Notes: generated from the letters alone by a model not told the origin. Positions 45,455-56,159 are shown, counted from the first letter of the stretch. The stretch is 64,000 nt of DNA from Neocallimastix lanati (nom. inval.) (GCA_016946835.1 JACVTC010000003.1:2232501-2296500), one strand, 5' to 3'. Made by a program: numbers and translations.

Positions 45455-45581
45455 ACTTATTTATTTATTTCATTTTAATTAAATTGTGACTTTTTTTATA
45501 TTTTGTCAAATTTGTTTATTATCTAAATAGGCATGCCCATGGTGTGGAACAAGTCAAAATCCAATATATTCATTAAAATAA
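36676..45581 (+). CDS. IFT172: Intraflagellar transport protein 172, complete, 27 exons
   Basis: Predicted 1729 aa (human 1749). Exons: 36676-36858, 37050-37271, 37522-37689, 37800-37902, 38101-38333, 38456-38710, 38865-38956, 39082-39144, 39304-39448, 39600-39713, 39820-39921, 40032-40168, 40294-40401, 40541-40622, 40737-40829, 40990-41203, 41292-41401, 41593-41835, 41955-42225, 42368-42642, 42819-43901, 44057-44272, 44389-44598, 44728-44883, 45012-45180, 45307-45398, 45531-45581; every phase agrees. The N-terminal ~600 residues are WD40 propellers ([43 protein letters not shown]); the rest is TPR-like helical repeats ([54 protein letters not shown]). It is the IFT-B subunit involved in tip turnaround of trains. 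The C-terminus has four CxxC pairs (1655-1718). Intron 7 is U12-type AT-AC. The donor of exon 5 (GTTGGT) was chosen because it reproduces the conserved G(S/T)LCG junction. Confidence 0.97.
38957..39081 (+). other. IFT172: U12-type AT-AC intron (IFT172 intron 7)
   Basis: 125-bp intron with donor ATATCCTTTT, branch site TCTCCTTAAT (39061-39070) and acceptor AC at 39080-39081, 12 bases after the branch A. Joining GA to ATATGGC gives [20 protein letters not shown], which aligns without a gap to human VEYGSNDSLGSVRTEFMNP. A GT-AG alternative (donor in GCTGGTGAAT, acceptor TTTTAG before GTTCTTG) keeps the frame but deletes about 14 conserved residues. Confidence 0.9.
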
Positions 45582-46514
45582 ACTAATATTTGGAAAAATT
45601 TTTTTATTGATAATTTTTTTCTAATTTATTTCATTTTCTTCTTTATTTAATCAACAATTAGAAAAATAATATTCTATTATATAAATTATAAATAATTATA
45701 TATAAAAGTAATGAATTAAAATTTTTTGTATATACTTAATTCAAATAAATATAAAACAATCATAATAATAAATAAATTTTAAAAAAATTAAATTAAAATA
45801 CATAATTTGTTAAAGTATGTAATTTAATAAGAAAAAACAAAAAACAAAAGAACATTAAAAAAAAAAAGTCATAATATTTATTTAATTTAATTATATGCAT
45901 TTTTAAAATTATATAATTTTTTATTTAAATTTTTATATTTTTATATTTTTTTAAATAATTTATATATATATATATGTATATTTTTTTTTTTTTTTTTTTT
46001 TTTTTAATTTTAATAAATTTAAATAGTGAATTTAAGAAATATATAATATTATTATTTTGAATTTATATTTTTAATATTTTGAATTTTAATTTAAATTTTA
46101 AAATTATAAAATACTTTTATATTTAAAAGAAAAATTAGTTAAAGGCTTTATTAATGAAAAATTTATAGAAGTATATAAATTTATTTTAAAAAAAAATTAT
46201 TTCAAAAGAAAAAATTATTTAAAAATAAAATATTTAAATAAAAATTTTAGAAAAAAAAAATTTTTTTTTTCTTTTTAACCTTTTATGTTTATTAATTTTA
46301 TAGTATTCATATAATAAATGATATATATATATAAAAGTTATTAAGAAAAATATAAAAATAATAATAATAATAAAACAATTATTTAGAATTTTTTAAAGAT
46401 GTATTTTAATATTTTTTTAAAATAAATTTATAAAAAATATTGCAATTTAAACAATTATGATGAATTTTCAATTAAGAATAATTTTTACTATTAAAAATAA
46501 TCTAGGTCTTCAAT
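45582..46514. other. IFT172 3' flank
   Basis: AT-rich spacer with poly-T near 45980-46005 and mixed A/T runs. No gene seen. Confidence 0.5.
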
Positions 46515-46830
46515 TATTTTTTTTTTTTTTATAGACTGAAGACTTTGGTCTTCCCCATATAGTAATATGGGTGTATGATTAACTGCCATACCAGTAAGGC
46601 GTCGGCGCTCTCAACTCCCCATAAGCAAAGAAACTCTATATAGAAGCACCCTACGAGATCCTCGAGGGAAAGCAGAGACAACTATAGGTGGCATCCTTGC
46701 CATCCCAGAGGAGCTGGACACAGTAAATCCTCTCAGACAAGGCTTACGCAATGGGATTCTTATAGTGTTAGAAATATAGAAAGCATACCTACCTGAATAT
46801 CGTTTAACCCCTAACCTTTCATGCAAAATT
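46515..46830 (-). mobile_element. LINE 3' fragment, third copy (related subfamily)
   Basis: Starts with a T run (poly-A tail on the minus strand) and the same TATAGAC terminus as the first LINE. A block GCCATACCAGTAAGGCGTCG at 46584 resembles GCCTTATCAGTACGACGTCG at 14676. It is clearly less AT-rich than its surroundings. The 3' terminal part differs from the other two copies and forms two hairpins. It abuts the decayed MULE; the 5' boundary near 46830 is approximate. A 71-aa open frame in it has no recognised similarity. Confidence 0.7.
46538..46571. other. Two adjacent perfect stem-loops at the LINE 3' end
   Basis: GAAGAC-TTTG-GTCTTC (46538-46553) is followed without a gap by CCCATAT-AGTA-ATATGGG (46554-46571), about ten bases from the poly-A tail. 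3' stem-loops of some LINEs are recognised by their reverse transcriptase. Confidence 0.8.
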
Positions 46831-46859
46831 TTTCCATTATTAATTAATTTGAATTCCTT

Positions 46860-48140
46860 AGTTTTTTATTTTTTCAATTAAAATATTGATTTCGTCAGTT
46901 TTTCCATATTTTTTTTTTTTTTTTTTACCAAATTCCTGCACTTTTCCTTTTTTGTAATTATTGGAAGATAAAGATTCTTCTTGTTTTAACAAGTTTATTA
47001 ATATACATAAAAGAAGGTTATTTAGAAAATAGATAATTTAAATAATAAATGAAAGATTCTGATGTACTTTATAATTTTTTAAATAGATTTTTTTTTTTTT
47101 TTTTAAAAAAATATCCCAAAAATTTTAAAAATTGATTATTAGTATTTTGCTTCACCCCTAACTTTATCAAAATATCAACTATATATTCAAGATGTACAGA
47201 AGGTAAGTTATAGATCATTTTAAAATAAATATATATATTACTATATTTTACTATTTTACTTCATTATAACATAATTCAAATTTTTTTTTTCTTTTTTAAA
47301 TTTTAATGCTCTTTTATAGTACCAAACACTGAATTTAGTATTTATATTTGGAATTATTTTTTTTTCCTTTTGCATTAGATATGCCGTTTTCGAAATCACA
47401 ATAAAATTTTTTTGGAGTTATTATTATATTATCACTATACTTATTAGCATTTTTTTTTATTTCCTTAAATAACATCTCATAAGTAGTTGTTCTTTATTTT
47501 TTAATGTAGAAAAATAAGTAATATAAAAATTAATTAAAATTTTAATATAAGTTCTAGTAATGAATATTTGATAACTAAATTTTGGTGCAATATAAAAAAT
47601 ACCATCTACAAATATATTTTCATTATTTCATAAATCATTTTGCTTGGAATGGGGATTGAAAGATTATAAAGTTAGGATTTTTGAATATCATAAAGCTCTC
47701 ATTTCTTACTGCTTTATAATATTTTGATTCATTAGAAATTTCATCAATTCATGTTACATCAGAAGATAGTTGTTTATTTATATTTTTTGTTATTTGGTAT
47801 TTAATTGCATTACATCCAGGATATAAATACCATTTCTTGTGAAATTTCATTAAATATATGTTCAGGTTTTATACCCAAAGGAATTGAACTTTTTCTAATG
47901 TTATCTTAAATTTTATGTTTTGCAAATTGTATCAAATTCTTTTTTTCATGATGATTATGAAAGCTTTCATATTTAAAAATTTTCTTCTTATCATTTAAAA
48001 TTATAAAAAATTTACATACAATTGATAGAGATGTATCAAGTTCTTTTTTTTCAAGATGATTATAGGTAAGCTTTCATATTTTAAAATTTTTATTTTATCT
48101 TTTAAAATAATAAAAGATTTACATTTATTTTAAGTTTTCT
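46860..48140 (-). pseudogene. Decayed MULE-type transposase (FLYWCH/MULE DNA transposon relic)
   Basis: Minus-strand remnants of a Mutator-like transposase, in order: HNHHEKKNLIQFAKHKI (near 47970-47920), SIPLGIKPEHIFNEISQEM (near 47890-47835), KYYKAVRNESFMIFKNPN and FQSPFQAK (47730-47640), VDGIFYIAPKFSYQIFITRTYIK (47610-47545, the catalytic DGTF region), TTYEMLFKEIKKNANKYSDN then FYCDFENGISNA (47490-47380), FSVWYYKRALK (47335-47300), PSVHLEYIVDILIKL (47200-47160) and a C-terminal LKQEESLSSNNYKKGK (near 46990-46945). Several frameshifts and stops separate the blocks, so it is inactive. Near its N-terminal end a ~103-bp stretch is tandemly duplicated (47931-48033 and 48034-48136). Terminal inverted repeats were not found. 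Confidence 0.8.
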
Positions 48141-48169
48141 ATTTAGTACATAAATATAGTATAGAATTA

Positions 48170-48209
<40 letters not shown>

Positions 48210-48419
48210 ATAAAAAATTAAATAATTTATTTTTTCCTTGATTAATTTCACTTATTTAAATATTATCTTTCATTTATAATGAAATATTTTAATTTAATAT
48301 TTAAAAAATATATTTAAATATATGGTTTAAGAGCTTTTAAATAAATATTAAAATTTTTTTAATAAAAAAAGAAAAACAATATATTTTCTTTATTATTTGT
48401 TATTAAGTTATTTATTATT

Positions 48420-48910
48420 AATTTAATTATTTAGTTTGAATAAACAAATTTTAATTATCCATCATTTTTTTCTTTTTTTTTTTTTTTTTTTTTTTTAATT
48501 ATTATAATTATTTTTATTAATATTTAATTATTAGTTTTTTAAGTTTAATTATAATTGTAGATAAATTGGTACTAATTATTCAATCGTTTTAATTTTGAAG
48601 TGCTTAAAAAAAATATCTTTGTTGTAAATGTTTAAAAAATAAAATATTTATTTATTATTTGTTTTTTTAAATTGTTAAATTATTTATTATATATTAATTG
48701 TTTATTCTGAATAAATTAGTATTAATTATTCAGCTTGTAAAATGTTTTTAAGAAAATATTTTATTTTTATATACTAAAAAATAAAATATTTATATAATTA
48801 TTTTATTATTTATATCTAATTATTTAAATAATTTAATATTTATTTTTATTATATAAATTTAATTATTATAAATAAATGAATATTTATTATTCAGTCTTTT
48901 TAAACATTTT
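48420..48910. repeat. Degenerate ~150-bp repeat, about four copies
   Basis: A motif like GATAAATTGGTACTAATTATTCA recurs at about 48432, 48563, 48712 and 48868, each with AT-rich filler. The run ends where the AAT array begins. Confidence 0.5.
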
Positions 48911-48916
48911 ATTTAT

Positions 48917-49251
<335 letters not shown>

Positions 49252-49498
49252 TGTTAACGTATGTTAATTTTATTAATATAAAGTTATAGTCTAGCTTAAG
49301 TTTAATAAAATATTAAATTAAATTATATTAAATATATTGTAATTACAAATTAAAATATAAATTAGTATGTATCTAGAACAAGCCACAATTAAATATAAAA
49401 ACATGTAATTTTATCTGTACTTTAAATCTTTGTTAACCATTTATATAACACTTGCGTTATATATCTAATTATTAATAAATAAATATTAAATAATAATA
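49252..49498 (+). repeat. 5' LTR of the copia element
   Basis: Starts TGTTAACGTATG. It matches 55443-55689 base for base at a constant offset of 6191. The right edge is placed at the last base shared with the 3' copy. Confidence 0.9.
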
Positions 49499-49572
49499 GA
49501 TTAAGAGTCTCAGTACTCTATAATAAATTACAAAGCTTTAAATTTAAAAATCGATTTTAACAAAGTATTAAG

Positions 49573-52500
49573 ATGGCCTATCAATTTAACTTAGCTAAGG
49601 ACCAACGTCTTCGTGGTGTATCCAATTTTGCCACATGGAATTTCCTTATCATGACTGCAGCTAGGAGATATGGAATGGAAGAATTCATTGAAGAAGATGT
49701 TATCTCTCACCTGAAGGATAATAACTATAGACTTAATCCTAATGAAGAATCTAAGACGGTAAAAGCTATCCTGAAGATTATTGAGGAATTACAATTAAAT
49801 CGTGGAGAAAATGTAAACTACAATGAAGTGTTTACTCAAAACCGAAATAGAATCATTGCTAAAGCAGAAGAGAAAGACTCTCAGTTAATGCTTATGGTGA
49901 TTCAAAACGTTGAAGAAAAAATATTAAGGGAAGTTAGTAGAATGAAGAAAACATTCACAATTATGGAAAAACTAACTTCAAAATACGGTGATAAGAATAA
50001 TGACACTGAATACTGGCTCAAGAAATTGCGAAAACTTAAGGCAAATGACCGCAGCCAAATAATGAAGATGGCTGATAGCGTAAATGAAATATTCGGTGAA
50101 ATGGAAGATGCCGGAGTAAATTTGACTGAAAGGGAAAAATTAAAGTACATGTTCAATATTTTACCAAATGACTTTAAAAACATTATAGATGTAACTTTAG
50201 AAACTACCGCCAGACAATTATATGAAAGTATAAAAGATAGAATTTCAGCTAGATCATATCTAGAAAATTGGGAAAATACAATGGATGAACATGATGATCA
50301 TGATGATCCAATGGATATAGATCTAATTGAAAAACGTTATAAAAATAAAAACTATCATAAAGGAAAAGGTTTTGTTAAGAAAATAAACAGAAACAATAAC
50401 AAAACTAACAAAAATTTATATTGTCATATTTGTGAGATAAGAGGACATCTCACAAAAGATTGTAAATACAATATGAAAGCAAGAGAAAACAAAAAAGAAG
50501 GGAGGCAACAATCACTCTACCAGAAAAACCATAAAAATGAAGAAAAAGAATTAAAATCATTTGGTTTAGTGGAAAAAATAACTTCTAAATATGAAGAAAG
50601 TGACAGCGAAAGAGATGATAATTTTGAAGACATCAGACCATTATGTGAACCACATATTAATGATGCTTTGCTAATTGAATCAATAAATGAACCATATAAT
50701 ATAGATAATGATGAAAAATCTGTAAACATAATTGAAAGAAATATAGAAAGTAACGAAACAGTTGAATGGTATTATGATAGTGGAGCTTACGAACATGTAA
50801 CTAATGATAAAAACCTTTTGAAAGATTATAAAGAAGATTTTGTACAACTAAGATGTGCAAACAATACTACTTTAGACTTTGAAGGATATGGTAGTTGTGA
50901 ATTTACCATAAACAACTACCATATAAAATTAAACAAAGTGTTATATTCAAAAAAGGCACATAAAAACTTGATAAGTGCCATCGAATTCGCAAAAATAGGT
51001 ATAACATCCGTTATTGAGCCAATAAGTCAAGAAAAAGTAAAATTGACTATATCTGACTGTGATAAAAATGTTATCGGAACGTTTCTATCAACTGATTTTA
51101 ATCAATTTAAAATAAACACAAAAAGTATAATAAATAATCAAAATATTTTATCATTAGATGATTTAGGGCAAAACAGTCTAGAAATATGGCACAGAAGAAT
51201 GGGCCATCAATATATAAGAAATATTTCTAAACATTTAGAACTACACGAGATCAAGATCCCAAAATGTAAAGAATGTAAAGTAGTAAAAATGAAGCATTCC
51301 CCACATAATGGGAACAATCCTAAATCAAACAAGATACTTGAAGTTATACACTCTGACATTTCGGGGCCATATAACAGTTCTATTAATGACAAAAAATATT
51401 TTATAACTTTCTTGGACGAATATTCGTGGAAAGTTTGGCTCTTCACTTTAAAATCTAAAGCTGAAGCGCCAGACATTATAATCGATTTTCTAAAATACCT
51501 TAACAATCAATTTGATAATTATAAAGTTAAAATATTTAAAACAGATGGTGGTAAAGAATATAAAAATAAGAAAATAAGAAGATACTGTAAAGATAATGGA
51601 ATTGAAAAATCATTCTCTCCACCATATTGTCCAGAAAATAATGGAAAAGCCGAAAGGATAAATCAAACAATAAAAAACACAGCTAAAACTTTATTATTTT
51701 GGGCAAAATTATCTGAAAATTTCTGGGAATATGCAGTAAGACATGCGGCTTATTTGTATAATATGATTCCTCATGAAGGAAATAATAATTTAATACCTGA
51801 TGAAGTCATATCAGGAAAAAGTATTTCTTTAAAACACTTAAGAACTTTTGGATGTAAATGTTATTATATTGATAATATGGAAAACAAATCCAATTTCACT
51901 CCAAAAGCAAAGGAAGGAATATTTCTTGGTTTCAGCAAGAAAAATTACTCATATAGGATTATGGACATAAAAAACAAAAGAATACACCATGTCAGAGAAG
52001 TAGAATGTTTAGAGGAATGTCCAGCAAACTATATATATGAGAAAGAAGGATTTGTGGACCCATATTTCTCTTTTACAAAAATTGATAATAATATAGTAAA
52101 TAATAATAATAATGAAAATAATCATATTATAAATGAAAATATAATTAATAATATAGAAAACATAAATAATGTTCTAAACAATGAAAATAATAATTTAAAT
52201 GAAAACAATAATAATATTGATTTAAATAACATTATTGTAAACGATAATTTAAACAATATGAACATGGATAACGAGGATAATAAAATAGAAGCAGAAAATA
52301 ATTTACATGATAATAACACGAAAATAATTATTAATATTTTAGATAATATGAATAATAATAAAAATATAGATAAAGGTAAAGAAAATATGGTTTATAATAT
52401 TAACAACGACGATATAATTAATTTAAACAATAAAAATAACAAAATTAAAACCATAACCTTAGAAAAGGACACAAAAACAAATAAACTATTGGATTTTAAT

Positions 52501-55458
52501 AAAACAAATAACACACATAACAATAAACACAATATTACTTTAGAACAAAATAATTTATACGCAAAAAATAATATTAATTCAAATGTAATTTCTGAAGTAA
52601 ATAATGAAATTTCAACTAATGTAAAACATAGTAACAATAATATAGTTCGTTTAAATAAAAATTATAATAAACAAAATACTAACACAGTACTAGAAAACCA
52701 AAATATACTTCAAAAGGTCAATAACAATTCTTTAAATAATAATAATAATGATTTTATATTTACCAATATCCATGTAAACAATAAAAATAATTTGAATCAT
52801 TCATTAAAAAACGTGGTAAATAATTCTTACATTGAAAAAGGTGAATGCAGTTATTCTTATAAAAATAAACATAATTGGGCAGAAAAAGGAAAAGATGCTG
52901 AAAATCCTTCAATTACCCATAAGGAATATAGTAAAAAATCCTGTAAAAATGATATCGTTTTACCGACTCTGATTAATACTGTTAACTCAAATATAAATGA
53001 TTCCAAGCCAACCGAAAATTCCCCTGCCAGTACTCCTGTAAAAACGCTTAAAGAAAATATTGATATTTCTAAATTTAAAAATGAAAAAAATTTTAATAAT
53101 AAAAATTATTCAAAAAATGAAGAAAATTTTAATTTACAACCATTGGATAATGGTAAAATAATTAAATCTTATAATTTAAATTCAGACCCAATAATGACGA
53201 AGAATAATAATATTATGAATAATAATTCCACTAAATTAAAATCTTTTAATACATCACGTGAATCTACAACATTTATTAATAAAGATAATAAGTTACATAA
53301 AATTAATGATAACAGTAATAAATCTATGAAACTTAAAAATTTTTCAAAAATTAATCAAAAATTTATTAATAAAATTTTTTTTCAAAATGTCAATAATAAA
53401 AATATAATTAATGATAATAATAAAATCAATACATCTGTAACAAATGATACTTTTGATAAAACATTTAAACTTTCCCTTAATAAATCTTTATATAATGAAG
53501 ATTCTGTCACTAAAAATATTAAAGATGACAATTTTAATAATAATATTATTGCTACTAATGAAAATTTACTAGATAATGTTGTTGATGATAATCTATCAAT
53601 TAACAATTATAATTGTTCAAATTTAGATGAAAATGATGTTATTCCTATTGGCGATAAAACTCCCCAGGATTCTTATTCTATTAACCATGATTTAGGTTCT
53701 GATACTAATTACATTAATAATAATATTATTTCCATTATTTCTGACCAAGATGTAAATATGACTGATAATATGACAGGGATTAACAATCAGTCCGTACTCA
53801 AACGTCCTTTAAGTCCTGAAACTTTCTTTAATATTACTAATGATATCTCTCGGCCTAAATATGATGTTTCCAATAATGAAAAAATGGTTTTTACAATTTA
53901 CTCTGATACACCTAATAGTTTTAATGAAGCTATTAATTGTCCTAATAAAAATTACTGGTATAAAGCTATACAAGATGAACTTAATAATTTATACAATAAT
54001 AATGTTATGTCCATCGTTAATTACATTCCTAAAAACAAAAATCTTATTTCGACAAAATGGGTTTTTGCTACCAAAAAAGACTCTAATAATAATATTGTTA
54101 GATTTAAAGCTCGCCTAGTTGCTAGAGGTTTTAAACAACGTAGAGGTATTGATTATGAACTTACTTATTCTCCTACCTTAAACATTGATGGATTAAAGCT
54201 TATTATCGCTTTAGCAGCTAAGTTTAATTGGAATATCTACCAATTAGATATTAAAGCTGCGTATCTCAACGCTCCATTAGATACTGATATTTACACTACT
54301 ATTCCACTAGGTGATACTAACTTTGGGCGGGGATTCTGGAAACTCAATAAAGCACTATACGGATTAAAACAATCCGGTAGGCAATGGAACCAAACGATTA
54401 CAAAATTTTTAAATAAAAATGGATTTAAACAAATAAAATCTGAAAAGTGTATATTTAAATATTCAAAGAATAATAAAACCAAATGCATCATAGGTTTATA
54501 TGTAGACGATATGATCATAACTGGTGAAGACAAAGAAATACAAAATATAATTACAAAAATTAAAGAAAAATTTAAAATATCAAATTGTGGACCAGCCGAA
54601 TTCATACTTGGCATAAAAATTGAAAAACAAAAGAATAAATATATTATATCACAAAATAGTTTTATAAATAATATATTAGACAAATTTAATATAAAAGAAA
54701 TGAGAAAAAGAAAAACACCATGCACAGGAGACAACACTATCTCTGAAAATAATAAACCTTTCAATAAAACAATCTACAAGAGTGCTATAGGTTCCTTAAT
54801 ATATCTATCAAAATGCACAAGGCCAGATATCGCATTCTCCGTGAACAAGGCTGCCAGAAAATCAGAAAAACCCACAATATCAGACTGGAATAAAATAACA
54901 AATATTTTCAGATATATAAATAGTACTAAAGATTATAAAATTGTATATGATGGACAAGGGGAAATAATAGCATACACTGATGCCGATTTTGGAGGTGATC
55001 TAAATGACAGGAAATCTACGTCTGGTGGAATAATACTTATGGGAAACAGTCCCATATGCTGGATTTCTAAAAAACAAACATGTGTAGCTACGTCTACAGC
55101 AGAAGCAGAATACATTAGCACATCCGAAAATATTAAAAAAATTCTATGGATCAGAAATATTTTAAAAGAATTAATAAATTATAATAAAACAATTACCATT
55201 TTCACAGATAATTTAGCAAGTAAAATAACTATTGAAAATGGTGAAATCAATACAAAGTTAAAACACATAGATATTAGATTTCATTTTAATAGAGATAATA
55301 TAGTAAAAAGGAAAGTAAAATTAGAATACAAAGATACAAAAGAAATGTTAGCTGACGCTCTCACTAAAGATGTTAATGGTACAAAAATGAGTATATTTGC
55401 AAATAAGATTTTTAATATTAAAAAATCTAATTTGAGGGGGAGTGTTAACGTATGTTAA
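49573..55458 (+). CDS. Copia Gag-Pol polyprotein
   Basis: 1961-aa single open frame. Gag occupies residues ~1-280, followed by a CCHC zinc knuckle (CHICEIRGHLTKDC, ~283-297). The aspartic protease motif is YYDSGA (~399). The integrase has an HHCC zinc domain (HRRMGH...CKECK, ~539-570) and a catalytic core (HSDIS ~592, TDGGKEY ~657, ENNGKAER ~688). A very long Asn-rich linker spans ~836-1436. The reverse transcriptase runs from ~1460 (KARLVARGFKQRRG, LDIKAAYLNAPL, YVDDMI ~1642), and RNase H carries YTDADFGGD (~1800) and TAEAEYIS. The protease-integrase-RT-RNase H order defines Ty1/copia. The frame runs a few codons into the 3' LTR. The leader between the 5' LTR and the start (49499-49572) has a small AGAGT...ACTCT inverted repeat; I did not recognise a standard tRNA primer site. 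Confidence 0.95.
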   Translation: MAYQFNLAKDQRLRGVSNFATWNFLIMTAARRYGMEEFIEEDVISHLKDNNYRLNPNEESKTVKAILKIIEELQLNRGENVNYNEVFTQNRNRIIAKAEEKDSQLMLMVIQNVEEKILREVSRMKKTFTIMEKLTSKYGDKNNDTEYWLKKLRKLKANDRSQIMKMADSVNEIFGEMEDAGVNLTEREKLKYMFNILPNDFKNIIDVTLETTARQLYESIKDRISARSYLENWENTMDEHDDHDDPMDIDLIEKRYKNKNYHKGKGFVKKINRNNNKTNKNLYCHICEIRGHLTKDCKYNMKARENKKEGRQQSLYQKNHKNEEKELKSFGLVEKITSKYEESDSERDDNFEDIRPLCEPHINDALLIESINEPYNIDNDEKSVNIIERNIESNETVEWYYDSGAYEHVTNDKNLLKDYKEDFVQLRCANNTTLDFEGYGSCEFTINNYHIKLNKVLYSKKAHKNLISAIEFAKIGITSVIEPISQEKVKLTISDCDKNVIGTFLSTDFNQFKINTKSIINNQNILSLDDLGQNSLEIWHRRMGHQYIRNISKHLELHEIKIPKCKECKVVKMKHSPHNGNNPKSNKILEVIHSDISGPYNSSINDKKYFITFLDEYSWKVWLFTLKSKAEAPDIIIDFLKYLNNQFDNYKVKIFKTDGGKEYKNKKIRRYCKDNGIEKSFSPPYCPENNGKAERINQTIKNTAKTLLFWAKLSENFWEYAVRHAAYLYNMIPHEGNNNLIPDEVISGKSISLKHLRTFGCKCYYIDNMENKSNFTPKAKEGIFLGFSKKNYSYRIMDIKNKRIHHVREVECLEECPANYIYEKEGFVDPYFSFTKIDNNIVNNNNNENNHIINENIINNIENINNVLNNENNNLNENNNNIDLNNIIVNDNLNNMNMDNEDNKIEAENNLHDNNTKIIINILDNMNNNKNIDKGKENMVYNINNDDIINLNNKNNKIKTITLEKDTKTNKLLDFNKTNNTHNNKHNITLEQNNLYAKNNINSNVISEVNNEISTNVKHSNNNIVRLNKNYNKQNTNTVLENQNILQKVNNNSLNNNNNDFIFTNIHVNNKNNLNHSLKNVVNNSYIEKGECSYSYKNKHNWAEKGKDAENPSITHKEYSKKSCKNDIVLPTLINTVNSNINDSKPTENSPASTPVKTLKENIDISKFKNEKNFNNKNYSKNEENFNLQPLDNGKIIKSYNLNSDPIMTKNNNIMNNNSTKLKSFNTSRESTTFINKDNKLHKINDNSNKSMKLKNFSKINQKFINKIFFQNVNNKNIINDNNKINTSVTNDTFDKTFKLSLNKSLYNEDSVTKNIKDDNFNNNIIATNENLLDNVVDDNLSINNYNCSNLDENDVIPIGDKTPQDSYSINHDLGSDTNYINNNIISIISDQDVNMTDNMTGINNQSVLKRPLSPETFFNITNDISRPKYDVSNNEKMVFTIYSDTPNSFNEAINCPNKNYWYKAIQDELNNLYNNNVMSIVNYIPKNKNLISTKWVFATKKDSNNNIVRFKARLVARGFKQRRGIDYELTYSPTLNIDGLKLIIALAAKFNWNIYQLDIKAAYLNAPLDTDIYTTIPLGDTNFGRGFWKLNKALYGLKQSGRQWNQTITKFLNKNGFKQIKSEKCIFKYSKNNKTKCIIGLYVDDMIITGEDKEIQNIITKIKEKFKISNCGPAEFILGIKIEKQKNKYIISQNSFINNILDKFNIKEMRKRKTPCTGDNTISENNKPFNKTIYKSAIGSLIYLSKCTRPDIAFSVNKAARKSEKPTISDWNKITNIFRYINSTKDYKIVYDGQGEIIAYTDADFGGDLNDRKSTSGGIILMGNSPICWISKKQTCVATSTAEAEYISTSENIKKILWIRNILKELINYNKTITIFTDNLASKITIENGEINTKLKHIDIRFHFNRDNIVKRKVKLEYKDTKEMLADALTKDVNGTKMSIFANKIFNIKKSNLRGSVNVC
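55434..55442 (+). promoter_or_regulatory. Polypurine tract of the copia element
   Basis: GAGGGGGAG immediately before the TG of the 3' LTR. This is the usual plus-strand priming site in copia elements. Confidence 0.9.
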
Positions 55459-55679
55459 TTTTATTAATATAAAGTTATAGTCTAGCTTAAGTTTAATAAA
55501 ATATTAAATTAAATTATATTAAATATATTGTAATTACAAATTAAAATATAAATTAGTATGTATCTAGAACAAGCCACAATTAAATATAAAAACATGTAAT
55601 TTTATCTGTACTTTAAATCTTTGTTAACCATTTATATAACACTTGCGTTATATATCTAATTATTAATAAATAAATATTA

Positions 55680-55689
<10 letters not shown>
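55443..55689 (+). repeat. 3' LTR of the copia element
   Basis: Same sequence as the 5' LTR. It runs into the AAT array, which blurs its right edge. Confidence 0.9.

Positions 55690-55731
<42 letters not shown>
55690..55731. repeat. (AAT)n array, right of the copia element
   Basis: Continuation of the array that flanks the 5' LTR. It is much shorter on this side. Confidence 0.85.
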
Positions 55732-55733
<2 letters not shown>

Positions 55734-56159
55734 CAAATAATAAAATTTATACTATAATTAAAATTTATGAAATGAAAAAGATTGAAAATGAAAAATTACT
55801 ACTAATTACTTAATTTTTATTAAATAATATATTTTTAATTATTGAATAATTTATCAATAGGAGTTTATTTATAATGTATTAGTCATATTTTTTAATTTAT
55901 TTTCATATATATTAAAATATTTTAATAATTAATGTTTATTGAAATTTTTAAAACTGATATTTTAAAACTTTAATTAATATAAAATATATTTATTCATTTG
56001 CTCATTGGATCAAATCACATTGCTTTATTAATTAAAAGAAACAAAACATGCAAAAAATATATATGATTAAGATTCGTGTAACTAACATTATTATAATTAA
56101 TATATTAGGAAAAAGCATAATTTGATTTTTTCAAATTTAATATAATAGATTATAAAAGT

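Larger units (their letters stand above)
49252..55689 (+). mobile_element. Ty1/copia LTR retrotransposon, looks whole and young
   Basis: 6.4-kb element with two LTRs of about 247 bp that look identical by eye, a polypurine tract, and one long open frame with all copia-type domains in copia order (protease, integrase, RT, RNase H). It is inserted into an AAT array, so the exact 3' end of each LTR and the target-site duplication cannot be fixed. Identical LTRs suggest a recent insertion. No breaks were noticed. Confidence 0.93.

Noticed and set aside
46611-46826. 71-aa open frame (-)
   Set aside because: Inside the third LINE 3' fragment; not similar to RT, probably untranslated.
54291-54764. 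157-aa minus-strand frame within the copia element
   Set aside because: Antisense shadow of the reverse transcriptase; the same holds for the other minus-strand frames between 49902 and 55121.
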